From: JBLFWJ01 sp047611425 | GTDB lineage: Bacteria > Bacteroidota > Bacteroidia > UBA10329 | Assembly: GCA_047611425.1 (NCBI GenBank) | Contig: JBLFWJ010000169.1 | Coordinates: 1-7,173, forward strand | Direction of reading: 5' to 3' | DNA: 7,173 nt | Shown here: in pieces, positions 4,712 to 7,173 of the stretch | Layout: each line of letters starts with the position of its first letter | Position numbering within the stretch: the stretch's first letter is position 1 | Translations under genes and position numbers: made by a program | Notes under the pieces: model-generated | Databases searched by the model: none | The model's input: the letters and a program-made list of their open reading frames with translations, nothing else | Told to the model about the DNA's origin: nothing

Positions 4712-6523
4712 TTAGTTGGCGGCTGAGCCTTCTTCTAGTAATTGCTTTTGATATATTCCAAAATAGTCTCCTTTTTTCGCCATTAAAGAATCATGGTTTC
4801 CTTCTTCGGCAATCTCACCGTTTTCTAAAACGATTATTCTGTCCACGTGCTTAACAGAAGAGACCCTGTGGCTGATGATTACAGTTGTTTTACCTTCCAT
4901 TACCTGCTTTAAATGTCCAAGAATTTTTTCCTCGGTTTCCGTATCAACTGCTGAGAGGCAGTCGTCAAAGATCAAGATCTTCGGATTTCTGATTATCGCA
5001 CGAGCAATGGATATTCGTTGTTTTTGACCACCAGATAAGGTGATTCCTCTTTCACCAACATAGGTGTTAAAGCCATCGGGAAAGCCTTCGATATTTTCAA
5101 GAATGTCGGCTTGATTTGCCGCAACCTTGATTCGTTCAGCAATTTCCGGGTCGTTCAATTCTTGTTGATCCAAACCAAATGAAATGTTGTTGGAGATTGT
5201 ATCTGAGAAAAGGAAAACATCCTGCGGTACATACCCCACGTTTTGTCTCATAGACTCAAGGTCCATAAAACGAAGATCCATTTCATCTATCTCAACTGTT
5301 CCGTTTGTAGGGTCGTACGTTCTTGTGATTAGAGCGGCCACAGTAGACTTGCCAGAACCCGTTCTTCCAAGGATTGCCAAACTGCTCCCTTTCTCAACAG
5401 TTAGGTTGATGTTTTTAAGAGCAACTATTCCAGAATCGGGATACGTTAAACTCACATTCTTGAATTTGATTGCGCCTTCAATGTCTTCGGGTATTGTGTT
5501 TTCGGCTAATACAATGTCTGTTTCCTCTTCCAGAAATTCATTGATCCTTTTCTGCGATGCTGCTGCACGCTGAATAATGGAAGTAACCCATCCAATTGCC
5601 GCTACGGGCCAGGTTAGCTGATTTATATAAATGACAAACTCCGCAATATTACCTGTGCTGATGTTTCCGGCATACACTTCTTGGCCGCCTATATATATGG
5701 TAAGCAAAGTGCTAAGGCCAATCAACACAATCATAGTAGGGAAGAAGATTGCATTGATCTTAACCAACTCCATTGATGCCTGACGATACTTGTCGGTTTC
5801 AATCCCGAACTTCTTTTCCCATTGACTTTCCTTGGTGTAGCTTTTTAGCACACGGATTCCGGAAAAGGCCTCTTGAACAAAAGTTGAAAGGGCGCTCAAC
5901 TGTCGTTGCACCTTTTCGCTTTGTACATTAATTCTTTGGCTCACATAGAATATTGTGAAGGAAAGTATTGGCAACGGAATCAGGACAAACATGGTGAGCT
6001 TCACACTAACGTTTAGCATGTTTCCGATAATCAACACCACCAAAACTGATAGATTAACTGCGTACAAGATTGCTGGGCCGATGTACATACGCACCTTGCT
6101 CACATCCTCGTGAATACGGGCCATTAAATCTCCCGTGTTATTCCTCTTATAAAACGCTAATGAAAGACCCTGATACTTTGCGAAGATTTCATTCTTCAAG
6201 TCGTATTCAATTAAGCGGCTCATTACCACTAAAGTCATTCGCATAAAGAACATGAACATCCCTTTCAGCAGGACAGCTCCGATTATCAGCCCTGCAAAAA
6301 GCAAGAACACGGTTGCCCATTCCGATTTAAATTCATCTTGAAGGAAGCTGCCTTCAAAAAGAATATTGATGCTTCGGATATCACTGAGGAAATCGAATGT
6401 AACGCGCACCATCTTTGCCGGTACAATCGCATAAATATTGCTAATTGTAACGAACAGAATGCCAAGCAGCAAGCGCCCTTTGTACTTGAGGAAATACTTA
6501 TTAAGATATCGTAATGGGCGCAT
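4712..6523 (-). CDS. ABC exporter half-transporter (membrane domain fused to ATPase), MdlA/YheI-like
   Basis: A 603-residue type IV ABC exporter: six membrane helices (about 17-38, 70-95, 148-170, 172-194, 255-278, 293-315) followed by a nucleotide-binding domain. Visible motifs: A-loop Y361, Walker A GRTGSGKST 386-394 (K392), Q-loop Q434, signature LSGGQ 496-500, Walker B ILIFD ending at D520, D-loop SAVD, and switch histidine H552. The residue after the Walker B aspartate, normally the catalytic glutamate, is Asp (D521), as in the degenerate half of heterodimeric exporters such as the MdlA/YheI type. It may therefore pair with a second half-transporter, none of which lies in this window. 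It functions in the inner membrane, exporting lipids, drugs or peptides; the substrate cannot be inferred. The N-terminus MRPLRYLNKYFLKYKG, just before TM1, supports the ATG at 6523. Confidence 0.93.
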   Translation of the reverse strand: MRPLRYLNKYFLKYKGRLLLGILFVTISNIYAIVPAKMVRVTFDFLSDIRSINILFEGSFLQDEFKSEWATVFLLFAGLIIGAVLLKGMFMFFMRMTLVVMSRLIEYDLKNEIFAKYQGLSLAFYKRNNTGDLMARIHEDVSKVRMYIGPAILYAVNLSVLVVLIIGNMLNVSVKLTMFVLIPLPILSFTIFYVSQRINVQSEKVQRQLSALSTFVQEAFSGIRVLKSYTKESQWEKKFGIETDKYRQASMELVKINAIFFPTMIVLIGLSTLLTIYIGGQEVYAGNISTGNIAEFVIYINQLTWPVAAIGWVTSIIQRAAASQKRINEFLEEETDIVLAENTIPEDIEGAIKFKNVSLTYPDSGIVALKNINLTVEKGSSLAILGRTGSGKSTVAALITRTYDPTNGTVEIDEMDLRFMDLESMRQNVGYVPQDVFLFSDTISNNISFGLDQQELNDPEIAERIKVAANQADILENIEGFPDGFNTYVGERGITLSGGQKQRISIARAIIRNPKILIFDDCLSAVDTETEEKILGHLKQVMEGKTTVIISHRVSSVKHVDRIIVLENGEIAEEGNHDSLMAKKGDYFGIYQKQLLEEGSAAN

Positions 6524-6567
6524 TTTAGATGGTGATGATCAAGTGGCCCGAAATAGGTTTTTTCATA

Positions 6568-6584
6568 TACTTTTGGCAAATGTA
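6568..6584. promoter_or_regulatory. Opposed -7 elements of the divergent ABC exporter and dehydrogenase genes
   Basis: TACTTTTG (6568-6575, plus strand) and TACATTTG (6584-6577, minus strand) both match TAnnTTTG exactly and are separated by a single base, forming a dyad with seven of eight arm positions identical. The plus element would drive the dehydrogenase gene with a leader of roughly 90 bases, the minus element the ABC exporter with a leader of roughly 50. Neither has an obvious TTTG at -33, so one or both could be chance or the dyad could instead be an operator. Confidence 0.4.
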
Positions 6585-6585
6585 G

Positions 6586-6606
6586 AAACCTTGTGCGCAC
6601 GGGTTT
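6586..6606. promoter_or_regulatory. Palindrome in the dehydrogenase leader, candidate operator
   Basis: A perfect 8-bp palindrome GTGCGCAC (6593-6600) is flanked by AAACC (6586-6590) and GGTTT (6602-6606), which are inverted complements offset by one base from the palindrome's centre. It lies immediately downstream of the candidate plus-strand -7 element, where a bound repressor could block transcription. No regulator is identifiable from the motif. Confidence 0.25.
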
Positions 6607-6673
6607 GTTCATTTCAAAAAACCATGTTGCTAAAAGAAGGATAATTCAATAAAAATCAGTTGGATCGATAGAT

Positions 6674-7173
6674 ATGGAATTAACAGAAACTGTAAAATCA
6701 GAAGTTAATGTGCTCGGTAACATGGGCAAAATGGATCATGAGCAGGTTGTCTTCTGCCACGACAAAGCAACAGGATTAAAAGCGATTATCGCAATCCACA
6801 ATACTGTATTGGGACCAGCCTTAGGCGGAACCCGAATGTGGAATTACAGCAACGAGCAGGAAGCATTGCGTGATGTTCTTCGTTTATCACGTGGTATGAC
6901 TTTTAAAGCTGCCATTAGCGGGTTAAACCTTGGAGGCGGAAAAGCAGTGATTATTGGTGACGCAAAAACAATGAAGAACGAAGCGTTGATGAGACGGTTC
7001 GGGAAGTTTGTTGATAGCCTTGGAGGAAAATATATCACAGCGGAGGATGTTGGAATGGAGACTGTTGATATGGAATACATCAGCTATGAGACTGAGCATG
7101 TTACCGGTGTTCCAGAATCATTAGGTGGTAGTGGAAACCCTAGTCCAGTAACGGCCTATGGCGTTTATTGTGG
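6674..7173 (+). CDS. Leucine/valine-type amino acid dehydrogenase, 3' end cut by window edge
   Basis: The N-terminal 166 residues of a Glu/Leu/Phe/Val dehydrogenase, which oxidatively deaminates an amino acid to its 2-oxo acid with NAD+ in the cytoplasm. The N-terminal dimerisation domain is recognisable: VVFCHDKATGLKAIIAIHNT, LGPALGGTRMW, then MTFKAAISGLNLGGGKAVI containing substrate-binding K78 and catalytic K90, and ITAEDVG with the catalytic-site aspartate D125. SGNPSPVTAYGVY at the right edge precedes the missing Rossmann NAD domain. The motifs match Bacillus-type leucine dehydrogenase much more closely than glutamate dehydrogenase, so a branched-chain substrate is most likely; phenylalanine or valine cannot be excluded without the C-terminal half. 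The ATG at 6674 leaves a roughly ten-residue N-terminal extension relative to Bacillus LeuDH. It is divergent from the ABC exporter. Confidence 0.94.
   Translation, partial: MELTETVKSEVNVLGNMGKMDHEQVVFCHDKATGLKAIIAIHNTVLGPALGGTRMWNYSNEQEALRDVLRLSRGMTFKAAISGLNLGGGKAVIIGDAKTMKNEALMRRFGKFVDSLGGKYITAEDVGMETVDMEYISYETEHVTGVPESLGGSGNPSPVTAYGVYC

Noticed and set aside
5184..5573. 129-codon open frame on the plus strand
   Set aside because: It lies wholly antisense to the ATPase domain of the ABC exporter, whose motifs are intact, and shows no recognisable domain.
6438..6644. 68-codon plus-strand frame spanning the divergent gap
   Set aside because: More than a third is antisense to the exporter's N-terminus, and the rest crosses the promoter region; there is no coding signature.

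Overview
The window looks like chromosomal DNA of a Bacteroidota bacterium, probably of the Flavobacteriia/Cryomorphaceae type. The grounds are gene content (a PUR-alpha-like DUF3276 protein, a Bacteroidota-style ornithine aminotransferase and a Crp/Fnr regulator of the 'TSRQTVTTVLNEL' type), moderate-to-low GC, signal peptides ending in A-Q, few convincing Shine-Dalgarno sites, and several intergenic matches to the Bacteroidota sigma-factor -7 element TAnnTTTG. The species is not identifiable from the sequence alone.

Layout, left to right. (1) 1-701, minus strand: the N-terminal 233 residues of a secreted protein with an acidic Glu/Val-rich linker; it runs off the left edge. (2) 762-845, minus strand: tRNA-Leu(GAG). 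(3) 846-953: a divergent intergenic region with a likely tRNA promoter and a perfect 7-bp inverted repeat just in front of the next gene. (4) 954-4142, plus strand: five tightly packed genes that look like one transcription unit. They are a Crp/Fnr-family regulator (GTG start), a 73-residue CxxC mini-redoxin (ATGA overlap), ornithine aminotransferase rocD, a small exported protein made almost wholly of five 23-residue repeats (TTGA overlap), and an NADPH-dependent FMN reductase-family flavoprotein (TAATG overlap). (5) 4147-4178: a strong hairpin terminator between convergent units. (6) 4202-6523, minus strand: a PUR-alpha-like nucleic-acid-binding protein preceded by an ABC exporter with fused membrane and ATPase domains. 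(7) 6524-6673: a divergent promoter region with two opposed -7 elements arranged as a dyad. (8) 6674-7173, plus strand: the N-terminal half of a leucine/valine-type amino acid dehydrogenase, cut by the right edge.

How the genes may work together is inference. The plus-strand unit joins a one-component regulator and a thiol redox protein to ornithine catabolism, a flavin oxidoreductase and an unrecognised exported repeat protein. Rightward lies a second glutamate-linked amino acid catabolic enzyme. The least familiar item is the exported five-repeat protein at 3148-3621. No CRISPR array, insertion sequence, phage gene or recognisable defence system is present, and no gap between genes exceeds about 150 bases.
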